Notes: a model not told the origin generated them from the letters alone. DNA of 64,000 bases from Castanea sativa (GCF_040712315.1 NC_134013.1:38610501-38674500), one strand, 5' to 3'. Positions 23,208-35,380 are shown, numbered from the stretch's first letter. Translations and numbers: made by a program.

Positions 23208-25319
23208 CTACACCGTATGGACAGAATCATCAAGCTCTTCATTGACAGTGTCATCTCCCCCAGGAGTCGACGGTACTGTGTCGTCTAGGGCGATCTGGGA
23301 CAGGTCCAGGTCAGGGTAGATGGACCTAACTTGCTTTAAGCAGTCGTTGAATCCATCGCCATAGTAGATGCCACAAGCATCAATAAAGGGTTGAGAAACC
23401 CTAAACTCTGCTATGGCATCGGCCTTTACCTTATCCACTTGTCCACGGAGGGTGGTCAACTTCGTCACCAGGTCTGCCTTCGCATTCTCCGCCTCTTCTC
23501 GGAGGCGAGATTCCTCCTTCAACTTGGTAGTCGTGGCTGTCTGCTCCTCATTGAGAATATAAACTGCCTCTTTATACTGATCTCGTTCCTTATTCTTAAT
23601 CTTTTAACGCTTGCGGTACCAACGGATCACCCCATCGTTGGCAAGGCACTTATCTTAAAGCGCCCTCATACGCACCAACGCCTAAATCAAGACGCCCGTT
23701 AGAAAAAGAATGAACAAACAGCGCATAAAACCATAACTTGAGAGGAACATACTCTGGGCAAGTCAAAAAGGCCAGACGCCCCTAAGTCCTCCATGGTCTG
23801 GTCGACACAAGGATCCAAGTTCGTCTCCTTGATGATCGAATCAACCATCTCAACGGCATCATCCATGTGTGTGAGCAGTCTGTGAACGGTGCCTGGAACG
23901 ACGGGGCCCTTCCCCATCATCAGGCCTTTTCCAACCCTATGGCTGGGGTTTGGGGGGGGCGACAGCTGCTTCGACTGCTTGTCGCCGATGGGGGTGCCTG
24001 TCCCCTTCTTGTTTAGACGGTCGACTTTGCCATCATTTTTTTCTTTTAAGCGTCCCCTTAACGGCGACCTTGGAGGCCGACGCCGAGGATCCACCTTGCT
24101 GTTGCTGCTTGCGTACCGTAGCAGCTTTCCTCACCAACGCCCTCTGTCTTCCTCCTTCTATTTCTACCAAGGAAAGGAATAAATGTTTGAGAAAAGGGAA
24201 AGACAGATGGTTTGGAATAGATAAAGAGTTCAGAACTTACATCAATGGGAGAAGGTGTTTAATCGATGAGCTACAGGTGACGATTCAGGGCCACCACAAT
24301 ATGCATGAAGGGTGTCTAGAGTGACGAGGTCCTTCCACTTCCTTTAACCCGGAGGAATCTCTAGTACACGACGAATGAAAGCCTCCTGCTCGTCGGTTAT
24401 TTGCAGACGAACCCGAGCTAAAAGAAGAAATAACCTATGTTAAATGCATAACAAAAACAAGTAAAGCAAGGGTAAAAGAATATGGATGGTGGCACAACTG
24501 GATCCTTCACAATACCCCATGTATTGTTAAACCCGTTAGGCATGCTATCCCATTCCTCTTATCTACACACCCAATCCGTCCATTGGACGAAAAAAGTACC
24601 TATTCTTCCAATTTCTGTTTGACTCAAGCATGTCCGACACTAGCCTAAGCGAAATCTTCCTCGCTAGGAAATGGTAAATCCCTTAAGATGAGGAGATGTG
24701 CTAGGGTTTGTAGCAATAGAAGAACTCGTCAAGGGTAAGCCGACGGTTCCTGCCACTATGCTGACCCCAAATTACTTCAGCTCCAATAAAAATTCTCCAA
24801 GCATTGGGAGCGATTTGGCTAAAGGATAGGCCCAGGTAGTTGGCCAGCTGACGATGTAAGTCCGTCAGTGGTAGTCTCAACCCTGCAGCGAACATGGCGT
24901 CATACATGCCCACGTCTACTGTCTTCCCAGAATAACACCTTTCAAACTTTCCAAGTAGACGGAAAGGGATATGCTCAGGGATTTGATAGCGGTCTCGAAG
25001 GGTGTTGAACACCTTATCAGACATTGTCGGGTAGAAATCCTTGACTGTCCCATGTCCTCTTATCCTGCTGACTCATCTCCCCCAGATTGGTTCCCTTCGT
25101 CTTCCTTATCCTCCCTATCTTCTTCATCCTCCACTCCCTCATCATACTCATCTCCCTCACGTCTCCCTCATCCTTATCCTCTTTCTCCTCATTCTCCTCT
25201 CCATCACTGAGGGAATTGGTAGACAGTTCCCTTTTTGGAGACCGAGGGAAATCATCCTTGGGCTCATGCCCTGATGGATAGATCTCATCGTAGCCCGCAC
25301 CCTCACGAACTAACGACAA
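23208..25319 (-). pseudogene. antisense gene in the 3' region of element 1 (gypsy-type transposon domain)
   Basis: Minus-strand coding pieces lie opposite to gag-pol. Piece 1 (25319-25017) is acidic and Ser-rich. Piece 2 (25024-24701, shifted frame) has RYQIPEHIPFRLL...FAAGLRLPLTDLHRQLANYLGLSFSQIAPNAWRIFIG, which resembles the 'putative gypsy type transposon' domain found in plant antisense ORFs. Piece 3 (24094-23740) is basic (PRRRPPRSPLRGRLKEKNDG) and ends at a GT donor (LPR/GTATGT). Piece 4 (about 23680-23208) is coiled coil (LREEAENAKADLVTKLTTLRGQVDKVKADA) with an acidic C-terminus. Introns are therefore likely, but at least one frameshift and a stop show that the gene is dead. Antisense frames at this position are known in other Tat-group elements; their function is unknown. 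Confidence 0.7.
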
Positions 25320-25764
25320 CAGAGGTTTTCTAATAACCTATTTTAACGGGTCTCAAAACATAAAAAGACGACTGGTAGCAAAAAGTAAAAGTAAAAGTTA
25401 AAAAAATAAAGAGAATGGAACTTACCAAGGTAATAGACGAAGGATCTAGACGACAATTCGAAAATGATGGACAATAGGATCGACGGCGCGATAGCTCTAG
25501 GTCTCACAAAGCTCTTAGAAAGAAGTAAAGGAAAATAAAAAGAGAAGGAGCTGAACTATTTATAGAGCTAGGGGGCACGTTATACGAAGCAACACCTATG
25601 ATTGCAAACGAGGCCAACTAGCTAATGCCACGTGTCTCCTAGCATTTAAATCAAGGCTGCTAAGGAACATTTAATGGTACCCTTTCGAAAAAGTCATAAT
25701 TAATGCTAATACTCCACGACCTGTCAGCTAGAACTGACGAAGCCATGGAGTAGGGGGCAGCTAA

Positions 25765-26394
25765 TGGGGACATTTTTAACATGAAAAGCATTTGTAAACA
25801 AAAGGCTAAGAAGAGCAGACGGACTCCATAAGGTTGTTGGCTTTAAGGTGAAGTAGGATCCTTAATAAGCTGACGGCACTAACAAGACGGACGATGACGA
25901 GGCCAATGGCTATGTCTCGTACTGACGGGAAGAAATGAAGTGACAATGGGAGGTCAAGACCGACGGGTTAGGTAGGCCGACGGTTCCAGCATAGCTACGC
26001 GTGGTCCCCATGCATGCTAGTATGGAAATGCCTTGCGGATCACGTACCAAGGCCTTATTACGTATCTTTCTCATATGGAAAGACAACCTATGATCACGGA
26101 AACCCTAATACCAAATACCCTCCACAAGGAAAGATACCCACTTTTGGCGGATCTCAATTCACTATTCACTACTATATAAACACTAGACCCCCTTTTTCCT
26201 CAGGTACGCAAAAAATCTCTAGCTCTCACACTATAAAGTTCTTAGAGATTCTTCATTCACTAACTTGACATTCGGAAGGTTCTTGGCTAGTACCACACCG
26301 GTGCTTTCTGTTTGGTCCATTTGTTCTTATTTCACAAGTACCCATTGGAACGCTTTGGAGTCTACAACTCACTGACGATTTCAGCACATCATCA
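25765..26394 (+). repeat. 3' LTR of element 1
   Basis: 630 bp, the same length as the 5' copy, TGGGGACATTTTTAAC...ATCATCA, with the TATATAAA box at about 26173. It follows the polypurine tract. Confidence 0.92.
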
Positions 26395-26823
26395 GTTTTG
26401 TTCCTTCTACATGACATTAAGTAAAAAGCCATTAATTTCATTAGTTCAACTCATGTTATTCTCTTTAAGTTCATTATCAGTTGTTATCTTCCTTGATGTC
26501 TTAGGTATCTTTAAAGACTGCATGTTAAACATACTATTTTTTAAAATATTATTACTAAAATTACTTGCAACTACTATAAATAAACCAATAAAACAAAATA
26601 AGGTATAGAATGGTATTACTACAAATAAACTAATAATTGATTATTCTTATTAAAAAACATTAATGTCACGCTAATTGTTATATAAAAGCAACAAAGTTAA
26701 ATGTTCTACAACAATGCATACAAAACAATTGTTACATAGAGAAAGATGCACATAAGCAAATCACATCCCATAACTCATTCCACATTCTAGACTGCTAGTT
26801 GCTATACTAATTCATATTATTGC

Positions 26824-27000
26824 TCATCTTTTAGCATCTGCATCATTATCATTTGTACTATTTCTAGACTCATTAAGTATATCACTATTCAAGAGCTCTC
26901 GATCAACTTCTACAATCAACTTTTTATCTAGATCCACTCCTATAAGACAGTTGTATAATATACAACAAGACAAAACAATCTTAGTAACTATATCAACCAG

Positions 27001-27037
<37 letters not shown>

Positions 27038-27560
27038 TTCTATAATTTTAGATATGATGGGAAATTGTTTCATTAACACACCAGATGTTCTTTTAATTAC
27101 ATTGCGTAAAGAGGAATGCCGATGATTAAATATATTCTCAACATTTTCTGGGTCACATGTTGAATACTCTTTTAAACGATAGCCTACACTCCTGTATAGC
27201 CCTTAAGTCCACTTCTTTGCATAAAACCTGCATCTACTAGATAGTATTTGCCTATTTGAAAAAATAAGTTATATAATTATTGCACTATATATTTTATAAC
27301 ATAATTTCTTTTCTTTTCTTTTTTTGATAGATTTTTCTAACATAACAATTCTTTTTTTTTTTGATTTCTGTAAGTATACCTTGTATTTGCAACTTAACAT
27401 TATTTGTGAGAATTATAAATTTATCTTCCCTACTTAAAATGTTTTTGATTGATCTCGAGTCAGAGGCTATCCCTTCTCATTTAAATAAAATATATGTAAA
27501 TCTCGTATCTAAATCACCATTTTGAGTTATGAGAACAAATCACATCGTTTTTCCTCGTTA
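26824..27560 (-). pseudogene. PIF/Harbinger-type transposase (DDE_Tnp_4), with intron
   Basis: Read on the minus strand, fragments line up with plant Harbinger transposases and ALP1/HARBI1-like nucleases: DLDTRFTYIL, EGIASDSRSIKNIL, then GKYYLVDAGFMQRSGL, EYSTCDPENVENIFNHRHSS, LRNVIKRTSGVLMKQFPIIS and VTKIVLSCCILYNCLI, ending at a stop (26824-26826). A 126-bp intron (27254-27379, GT...AG on the minus strand) separates KLQIQ from GKYYLV with the frame kept. The gene is dead: the family's conserved W before E-G is TGA, there is a frameshift near GYTGV, and a 35-base homopolymer (27001-27035) splits the last block. Such transposases make 3-bp staggered insertions; here only a remnant is left. 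Confidence 0.8.
27001..27035. repeat. 35-base poly-A tract inside the transposase remnant
   Basis: An uninterrupted run of 35 A on the + strand lies between the IIEP and LVDIV codons of the minus-strand transposase frame. A microsatellite expansion or a tail left by a retroposed fragment are both possible. Confidence 0.9.
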
Positions 27561-28753
27561 GAGCTGAAAAGTTCTAACTTGTTTAGAAGTTTACAAAGTA
27601 CTAACCAATGATAGAACTGTGTTTGCATGTATGGCAAAAGTTCTATTTAAGAGAGTGTGTTGTGTGTAATATAACTTGTCTCACCCTCCCTTAAGAGTTA
27701 CCATGGCTTTTAAGTGGAGTTGTGGTGTGCCTTTGTGTTAGAACCCCTGTCCCTCTTCCTTGTGTGTGTGTGTGTTTGTTTCTCAAAAAAAAGAATAGGT
27801 AACTGTCCCACGTACATTACTTAAGAGAGTGTGTTGTGTGTAATATAACTTGTCTCACCCTCCCTTAAAAGTTACTATGGCTTTTGAGTACAGTTGTGGT
27901 GTGCTTTTGTGTTAAAACTAATTTCCCTCTCCCTTATGTGTGTGTGTGTTTCTAAAAAAAAAAAAAAAAAAAAGCTACAAACAACTCAATTGTGTACAAT
28001 TCTGAATTCTGTGATAATAATAATAAACTTCATATATTATTTTCGGTTTCTTTAATAGCAAACTATTTGGAAGTTGAAAGAATAGCAAAAGATAACAAAT
28101 TGCCGGCCATATCTTGAGTTACACATGAATCCATAAGGTTCTTTTTCTTTAAATTTTTTTCCTAGAGCTACGTTGAGCTTGTCCACAAAAAATAAGACAA
28201 CTGAGTAAGATAAAGATTTTCTAAAAGACTGTAGAATCAACAGTTGTAGCAATCCCATTACATGTACTTCAAAATAAATCAATCGACCAAGCATATTATG
28301 GAATATAAATTATAAACAACAAATATTTACAACCAATTGCTCTTTTTTGTCTGTACAGTATCAATTTGTAAGTTCAAGACTAGCTTATACATGGAACAAT
28401 GCAGTCATAAGAGAAATTACCTACCATAATATACTCAACAAAATCCAAACTGCTGGCAGCAAAAACCAGCAAGGCGTTGTGACTCGCAAGGACCAAAATC
28501 AAGAAGATCGTCTCACAAAACCAAATAGGAGATAGGAGGCCACATTAAAGAATATGGGGAAAAGTTTTTAAGTTCAAGAGTTGTGTGGAAAAAATCATGG
28601 TGAAAAAATTAGGGATAAAAAGGAAGAGGCATATGTATATTTTTGCTCAAACCAACTAGGCTTTACTCATAATGTGCAACAGCTAGTTGATTATCATAGC
28701 TTTAGTGGGGATATTTTGCAAAAGAGAATGGGTTTAAAACAAAGTTTCAGTCT
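27561..28753. other. intergenic DNA with a 174-bp tandem duplication
   Basis: Two adjacent copies start TTAAGAGAGTGTGTTGTGTG at 27647 and 27821 (period 174 bp). Each ends in a (GT)n run followed by poly-A, which suggests a duplicated A-tailed retroposon end. The open frames at 28052-28294 (-) and 28347-28535 (+) are not recognised as any family. Confidence 0.6.
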
Positions 28754-29682
28754 TTAGAAAGAGGAATCTTGGTCATCATGGCAAAGTTCCTTCCTGAGTT
28801 TATGTGAGAACATTCGGCAAGCGTCCATGCTAAGATCAATGGCAGCTGAAAGTGCTATGAATAAGGCAGCATCAGCCATACAAGTTACATGCTGCACCCC
28901 TACTTGTACAACAGGCTTGCTAACTTTTCCTTCACCTTCCACAGTTGAACCCATCACAAACCCTTTAACAGGTGACCTTGAACTCAATGCAGAATCTCTA
29001 TTTAGCCTACTATCAATGCAAAATTGGCCACCCTTTTTGCTACTCATTGTAGCTTCAGCAATGGGAATGCTACTAGTTGGGCCATTGTCAGTAACAAGCT
29101 CGAATTTGTAACCTAGGCCATCAATAGGGCCTCTTTCTCGCCATGCCTCGAGACGTCCCCAGGGCTTCCAACTGCTAACGGAGAACCCATTAGGGCGGAG
29201 AATAAGCCAAGCACCCGGATTTGATCGAGACACGCGATCAGTGCCTGGTGAAGGTACAAATGGAGTGATCATGGAAGCAGCAGCCACGGGTGAACCAGAG
29301 AGATCGTATATCATTATCATCCACCCTTTTCTTTCCCTTCCGGATCGTTCCTTGTCTCCAGAAAAGGTTCTCATCCATCCTCTATTAGTAGTGTTGGTAA
29401 AATCTGAGGGGAGAGACCTGGATTTACATAAGAACAAGAGGTAAAAATCATAAGTAACAAAATTCAATGTAAGTATTAGAAGTTGTTAAACAACATAACA
29501 TGGCTAGTACGAGCATAGAGATGTTAAACATGAATGCTGATACCAAAAGAGATTTATATAAAGAAGTACGGTTCAATGATGAGAAGGAAGCCACAGTATA
29601 ACTTTAAATAAAATAGAATAGCAGAAAATGATACATATACCCAAAATTTTAAGAATAAGGGTTAATTGTAGTTGTTGTTATT

Positions 29683-29742
<60 letters not shown>

Positions 29743-30980
29743 CATGGGAAGAAATCCAAAGTAGTTGTGTTTGAGAGATTTGGAGTTTGACCAAACCGGG
29801 GTTAGGCAACTATAAGGCCACCAATATTTTATTAAATTTCTGGTTTGTTTTTTAGTTATTATGAAACCATAATTCAAAACGATGGAGATTCATCCCACAT
29901 GGCTGTAGATAGCATGGTGAAAATTTCGGAAATAAATAACAAAAGAAGAACATCAAGTCATTCCTGTCTATATTTTCATTGCTAAGAAGATGAATCAATC
30001 AACCGATATGTATATATTATTGGTCGGATTTTCCTTCTCAACGGCCAAGTGAAGAGAAATAATGTTGAGCAAATTCATGAATTAACATCCGAAAGAAAGG
30101 ATCAATAAAATCTTAAATGAAGGTATTGCTATAGAAAAGCAGACAGTTGTAGTTTGAATTTTGCGTTTGACCAAATTATGATACCAAAATTTCTAATTTT
30201 CGTCTACAGAGTCTATCAAAATATTGAAGCATTTCTACATATATATTGAAGCATCAATATTCTGAACTTGAAATAAGATCTAACAACTTAAATCCAAGTT
30301 GAAATGTCAAATTCTAAATTAGCATGCCAACTTGTTGATAAAGACTCTTGAGAGTTGAATAAATAAAAAATAAATAAATAAAAAAGGTGAGCTGACCTGG
30401 ATCTAGAGTTCCGGTCCGCACTAAACTTGCAGCTGAAAACTGGTTGCCTAATATTGTGTTGAATCTGGAAAACAACAGGGCTACACTCAGGTTCACCGCC
30501 GAACTGGAAAACGAAGCGGGGATCCGGTTCTGAGCGGAGCAGTATATGTATCTTAGCCGAGTTATTCCCCAGCTTCATCCAACCATTCTGGAACACTGTG
30601 GGCCGGGACTGAGCTCCCTCTAAGTCTACACTGATGTTGACCCGGCCCAATAACTTTCCACCGGAGACACCGCATGTACGCCCCATTCTGCCCGTGTAGA
30701 CCGACACACGGAGAGTGATGGCCTTCCCTCGGCGGAGAGCGGTGGGGTCTAGGCTAAACCCGGCGGAAGCGTCTGAGTCAGGCGGGGAGTCTCCTGCAGG
30801 TGTGGTAGTGCAGAGTGGAACGAGGGCAGTTTGGGTTTGGGAAGGAAAGTTCTTTATCCGAAGCTTGCAGAAACAGGGTGTGGTTGATGGATGTACACCT
30901 GTACCTGCTGGTTTCGTTGCTTGTGGTAGCTTTAGAGCCAGTGATTCCACCATTAACCGAACGAACGCACACGGATCCAT
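28754..30980 (-). CDS. DUF1005 family protein
   Basis: Two exons on the minus strand: 30980-30397 and 29417-28754, 415 residues in total. The intron (29418-30396) begins GTCAGC and ends CAG, and an Arg codon is split across it (AG/G). The protein starts MDPCAFVRLMVESLALKLP, the near-invariant start of plant DUF1005 proteins. It continues with the family blocks CFCKLRIKNFPSQ, GWMKLGN, CSPVVFQIQHNIRQPVFSCKF, then RERKGWMIMIYDLSGSPVAAASMITPFVPSPGTDRVSRSNPGAW (given here only to show the block) and EAWRERGPIDGLGYKFELV. The family has no known enzymatic activity; one Arabidopsis member (ASG1) is stress- and ABA-induced. The frame is intact and the length is normal, so this looks functional. Confidence 0.93.
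29687..29736. repeat. (AT)n microsatellite in the DUF1005 intron
   Basis: About 25 uninterrupted AT dinucleotides inside the intron; probably length-variable between individuals. Confidence 0.95.
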
Positions 30981-31061
30981 AGTATAGCTATATCAGTACG
31001 TAGTTACGACTGTTATAATGGTTCAGTGCGCGCTGTGGTGGATTTACTAATGGAACTTCTA

Positions 31062-31219
31062 GAGCCAGAGCTAGAGCTAGAGCTAGAGGGCGGGCTTTGG
31101 GAGCATCTATCTCTCTATCTTTCTATCTGGCGTTTCAATATAAGGACCAGAACGTTTATAAACTATATTTTTAACGTTCCACTTTCTCTCTCTGTCTCTC
31201 TCTGTCTCTCTCTTTCTTT
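31062..31219. repeat. low-complexity leader/promoter repeats of the DUF1005 gene
   Basis: A (GAGCTA)n hexamer run at about 31062-31088 and a (CTCTCTGT)n run at about 31183-31219 lie just upstream of the minus-strand start codon. On the transcribed strand these read as (TAGCTC)n and GA-rich tracts, a common arrangement in plant core promoters. Confidence 0.7.
31154..31160 (-). promoter_or_regulatory. possible TATA box of the DUF1005 gene
   Basis: TATAAAC on the minus strand, about 175 bp before the ATG at 30980. Position is plausible; this is inferred from spacing only. Confidence 0.4.
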
Positions 31220-31969
31220 GTCTCAACTCTCAACCCTGAAGAATGCCTGTAACGTGTTTAGTTTAGTAGGGTGGTGTGTTGTGTCGGAGGATTTTCTCTT
31301 TTGTTTTTTTTCTCCCTTCGCGGGAACATTGCCACGATATATCATATCACCATTTATCATTACGCCGATATGATTTCTCCCCTTTTTTTTTCTTTGTTTT
31401 TTTTAACTTTCTTTCTTTTTCGTGGGGATGACGCAAAGATATACTTTATTAACATATCCATCAAGTTGAAGATTTTTTTAATTTTACTCTTCCAAATTTC
31501 AGGATTTAAATTTTACTTTATAACATTATATTTTTTTTTTATTAACATCTTGTGTGTTTTTTTTTAAATTCTTATAAAATGTATTAATTGATATAATTAA
31601 AACATGACATTAAAAGTCAGTTTAGAAATAATTTATTTAGCTAAAATTAAAAAAAATTTGTTAAAAGTGTAGAAAATAAAGTAAAAAACTAGTTGAATAG
31701 TAGAATGAAATTCATAAATAATACCAAAAAAATACAATATGATTCATGAATAGTACAAAATAGAAGTTAAAAACTTAAATAAGCTAAAACTTGTAGCTCA
31801 TCCCAAACGGGCTCTAAATCATTATATTTTGTTTTTATCAACTGTTTTTTGTTAATGCTTATAAAATGTACTAATTGATATAATTAAAACATGACATTTG
31901 GATTTAATGTCACCCCGATCCGTATCCCTTTCTTTTGTTGCTAGAAAAACCAACAAAAACCACAAAACA

Positions 31970-32006
<37 letters not shown>

Positions 32007-32646
32007 CAATGCAGATTGGGTGGTGTTGGTTGAGCTTCACGCGGCCAAATCCCTCTCTCTCCTAATACCCTCATGGCACCAGCTCTATTTGGTTTGGTTT
32101 TATCTTTTGGTTGATTTGGTGATTAAGTTATGGAAGTTTGAGGATTTCATTTGGGTTTAGGAAACGTAGATCTGTGAGTTTCGATGTGTGCTCTATTGAA
32201 ATTGTTTGTATTTTTTGGAATGGGGCTTTAATTTGATTTGCCATTTTCTTTAATGTTTTGTTGATAGAAAATCTTGAATTCTTGGGAAATTTTTTGAATT
32301 CCCAAAATATTGTATTTTAATTGTTGGTTTTGCTCATTATTTTGATTGTTATTGTCTTAGAGTAATTGCTATTGTGTTGGGTTTCTTGTAAAAATTTTCT
32401 ACTTGGTTACCTAGAAAATGCTAGGATTTTTTTTTTCTGTTTTGTTTTATATTTTCAATAGTTTTTTTTTTTGAGTTTATTGTAATTTTTAGATTTTATA
32501 AATTTATTATAATTATTTAAATATTTGTAGGCTTAACAATGACGTGACATCATTTTATTGGATGAACTAAACACACATGGCAAGCTGATGTGCCACTTAA
32601 CTGAAAAATATGGATAGAGAAACTACTGATGCAAATAGAATATAAC
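31220..32646. other. intergenic AT-rich stretch
   Basis: Poly-T/pyrimidine runs (31380-31420, 31530-31565), an (AT)n microsatellite at about 31971-32002 and a duplicated motif TAAAATGTACTAATTGATAT (near 31577 and 31862, with small differences). No credible gene; the open frames here are low-complexity. Confidence 0.5.
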
Positions 32647-33561
32647 TACAGGGGTAGGGGTGGCAATTTTTACCTAAGTCCATTAACCCACCCAGGCACC
32701 CATGACCCACTTAATTTGGGTAAGTCTTGACCCAACCCAATTAAAAACATGGGTTAAATTGATAAAAACTCACTAGGTAATCTAGTTAACCAGTGGATAC
32801 CCATATAAAATTCTTGAACCTAAAAACATTTTAAAAAAAATAAAAAAGAAAACCTAAACCTAAAGAACTAGCCAGTCGTCTTCCCTCTTGCTTCTAAACC
32901 CTAAAGAGAAAATTCTCTTTGATTTTCTTCTTATTTTTTTAGCCACCAAACTAGTCCTAAGTCTCTATTCTCTCTATTGCAAACTTTTCTAACTCAAACG
33001 TTTGTGATGCTGAATCGACTTGATGATCCACCCAGTTCCTGACTTGTTGAATTTATTCTCTAAGTTTTCAATCTCCTTTTCCATGGAGCTAATTTTGATT
33101 CTACTCGATTTCTCACTTTTTCTTATTTCTGTTTCTTTTGGTTGAAATGAGCTAGTTGAAGTGTGTTATGTATCAACTCTGTTTGGTTGTTGGAGAGAAT
33201 GTAAAGGAAAGTGAAAGAAAATGAACTTTCAAATGTAATTTTGTGAATTTCAATAATGTTTTATTGTGCAGTTTGGAGTGTGTGTATCAACTTTTGTTTG
33301 GTTTGCTAAGAAAATGCAAGGAAGTTATAGAGCATGAACTTGTTTGTTTCTTAGTATTTTTATAACTTTTAAGTGTTGTTATTGTAGCAAAATCTAATAG
33401 TGGGTTAAATGGGTGGGTTGGGTTCCGTCTAAATTAAAATGGGTTAGGTGGGTAATGGGTATTTAAAAATATTCTAAACAAGTAATAAATGAGTAAATTA
33501 ATAATTATATACCTAACCCAAAATCCACCTAACCCGCCCATTTGCCACATCTATTCAAGGA
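32647..33561. mobile_element. hAT-like non-autonomous element
   Basis: The element (32655-33553, 899 bp) has ends TAGGGGTGGCAA and TTGCCACATCTA, inverted copies of each other. GGGTTAAATGGG/ACCCA words cluster in the sub-terminal parts. The 8-bp flanks TACAGGGG and TTCAAGGA match at only five positions and would be a decayed duplication. The interior (32900-33400) is noncoding. Confidence 0.65.
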
Positions 33562-34997
33562 AAAAAATATATAAATTATGTGACTTTAAGATATAAAATC
33601 CAAAAACTCCCATTTTTAGAAGTGTAGTTTGCACTTTAGCCTTAAGAATATATCTCAATACAATTCTAGTGAAATCAATTGCTATTGACCAAATGTCAGT
33701 TGTCAGGGACGCTTTTGTGATAAAGGCCGAAAATGCGAAAACGTCCTAAATCTCCCCTTGGGTTCTTTAGAAGTGTTTATTTGTGAAAAATCAAGCCCAA
33801 AATTCACAATGTATAGAAAACAAAGGCTAATGGTGCTTTGACAAGAGAGAATCAAAATGCTAATAACAAAAGTATAGAAAAAGTATAAAAACATAACAGG
33901 TCTGAAACTTCGACCCACAGTCATCGAGAAGAAGAAATTGAGAGAGGTTATGAGGAAGAGAGGGAAGGTTCCCCTGTACCCATATTTCCACCCCTAAGAT
34001 TCAAAATTGTATGAATGTTTCCTAGCTCAGTGGGGTTTAGCTCTCAAGTTTCAACTCTATGGGGAAAACGTGGTTCAACAGATCTAAAATTTCGACTCAC
34101 AGTCACTGGGAAGAGGAAATTGAGAGAGGTTGTGAGGAAGAGAGGAAACGTTCCCCTGTACCCATATTTCCACCTCTAAGGTTCAGAATTGTGAGAATAT
34201 TGACTAGCTAAATTGGCTTTTGCTCTGAAGTTTCAAGTCTATGGGTAGAATGTGGTTGGTCTTGTTTTGAACTGAAGAGAGAGTTTTATATAGAATTTAG
34301 GGTGTTGCTAATGACTGGTTTTTGAGTAGTGGAAGAGACTTTTATCCCCTATGATACTAATTTGGTGTTTTGGCTCGAGTTGCTTTTGTTTAGGGAAAAG
34401 TTTGATATGCTTTTAGCATGATTTTGGAAATAAATTGGCTGACTCCATTAGCTATTCCTTCCTTGTCATTGTAGGCTTTTGACAGCTGCATTTGGCTACA
34501 ATAGGCTAGCTAATTAGTTTAGGGTCAGCTATGTTTTTTGGGTGAAAAAGAAAATATGGTAGCAAAATTAAGTTAGGGCAAAAACTTTGAGCCATAGTCA
34601 CCCAGAGCATAAAAGCTATTTTGGGGTGAAAATTTTGGATACAAGACTTCTTCCATGAGCTTGAGGTGCTACTAGTATCCCTTATCCACTTGGTAGTACG
34701 CATGGGCTGGGCTCATGCAAAAGGTCCGAAAGAAACTGACTCATACCCTCTAAACCACACTTCCTCAATTTCTCCCATAAGTCACATGGGCTTGGGTCAT
34801 GCTTAAAAGAATAAAATATAATATAATACATGAATTGAGTCCACAAGGAAGTCGGACTTGGTTGAATCGGGCTTGTAGAAAATGTGTCGCAAAAATGAGT
34901 ATCAACATCAGTATAACTGAATTGATACTTTTCGGTATTTTAGCATATTCAAGATTTAAATTAAATGAAGACTATATTCTTGGCCCAATGGAAAAGA
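33562..34997. other. intergenic DNA with a 182-bp tandem duplication
   Basis: Two copies at 33895-34076 and 34077-34258 share AACAG(G/A)TCT(G/A)AAA, GAAATTGAGAGAGGTT and GTTCCCCTGTACCCATATTT, with many point differences, so the duplication is old. The open frames at 33703-33924 and 34506-34703 (both -) are not recognised. Confidence 0.55.
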
Positions 34998-35380
34998 ATG
35001 GAATGGGAGTTCATAAGGGGATGAAATGTATTTAAGTAAGAGAAAAAAAATGGAAATGAATAGAATGGAATTAAGTAACCTTGATTGGATGTTTTAAAAT
35101 AAATGAATAAAAATGAATAGAATGTAAGTAATCTTATTTGGAAGTAACATGGAGTGAATGAAATTGAATCATTTTATAACAATATTAATATTAGACCTCT
35201 ATTTTAAAATAAAATGTTGAATATATAGGGCCAATTCCTATTTTGGTCCCTAAATAAAGGGTTGAATATCTGGTTTGGAAGCACATTCCAAATAGGATTA
35301 CTTAAATACATTTCATTCCTTTTTCTTCCTTATGATCATTTTATTTTATTTTCTTATGAACTCCCAAACAAAGCCTAATA
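34998..35380. mobile_element. (GGAAT)-rich MITE, rearranged copy
   Basis: It shares GGGAGTTCATAAGGGGATG, TTAAGTAACCTTGATTGGA and TAAGTAATCTT with the copies at 56.3-57.0 and 62.95-63.5 kb, and ends near TTCTTATGAACTCCCAAAC, the inverse of its start. Its middle has been replaced by a short block copied from another element (see findings). Confidence 0.7.

Larger units (their letters stand above)
16902..26394 (+). mobile_element. Ty3/gypsy LTR retrotransposon, Tat-type, decayed (element 1)
   Basis: Two 630-bp LTRs start TGGGGACATTTT and end CATCA. The motif TTGGCGCCGTCTGTGGGAA follows the 5' LTR directly (primer-binding region), and a purine-rich GGAGTAGGGGGCAG precedes the 3' LTR. Gag, protease, reverse transcriptase-RNase H, a second archaeal-like RNase H and integrase follow in that order, which defines the Tat branch of Ty3/gypsy. 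The 3' region then carries an antisense reading frame. All frames are broken by stops and shifts. The LTRs differ at roughly 50-60 positions by eye, so the insertion is old. The 5-bp flanks (TTTTA and GTTTT) do not match cleanly. Confidence 0.92.

Noticed and set aside
16897..26399. Target duplication for element 1
   Set aside because: TTTTA and GTTTT do not match as a 5-bp pair unless shifted through a T run; not claimed.
34506..34703. Minus-strand frame vaguely like a LINE zinc-binding RT tail (SSSWKKSCIQNFHPKIAFMLW)
   Set aside because: Similarity is too short and no RT or RNase H blocks lie beside it.
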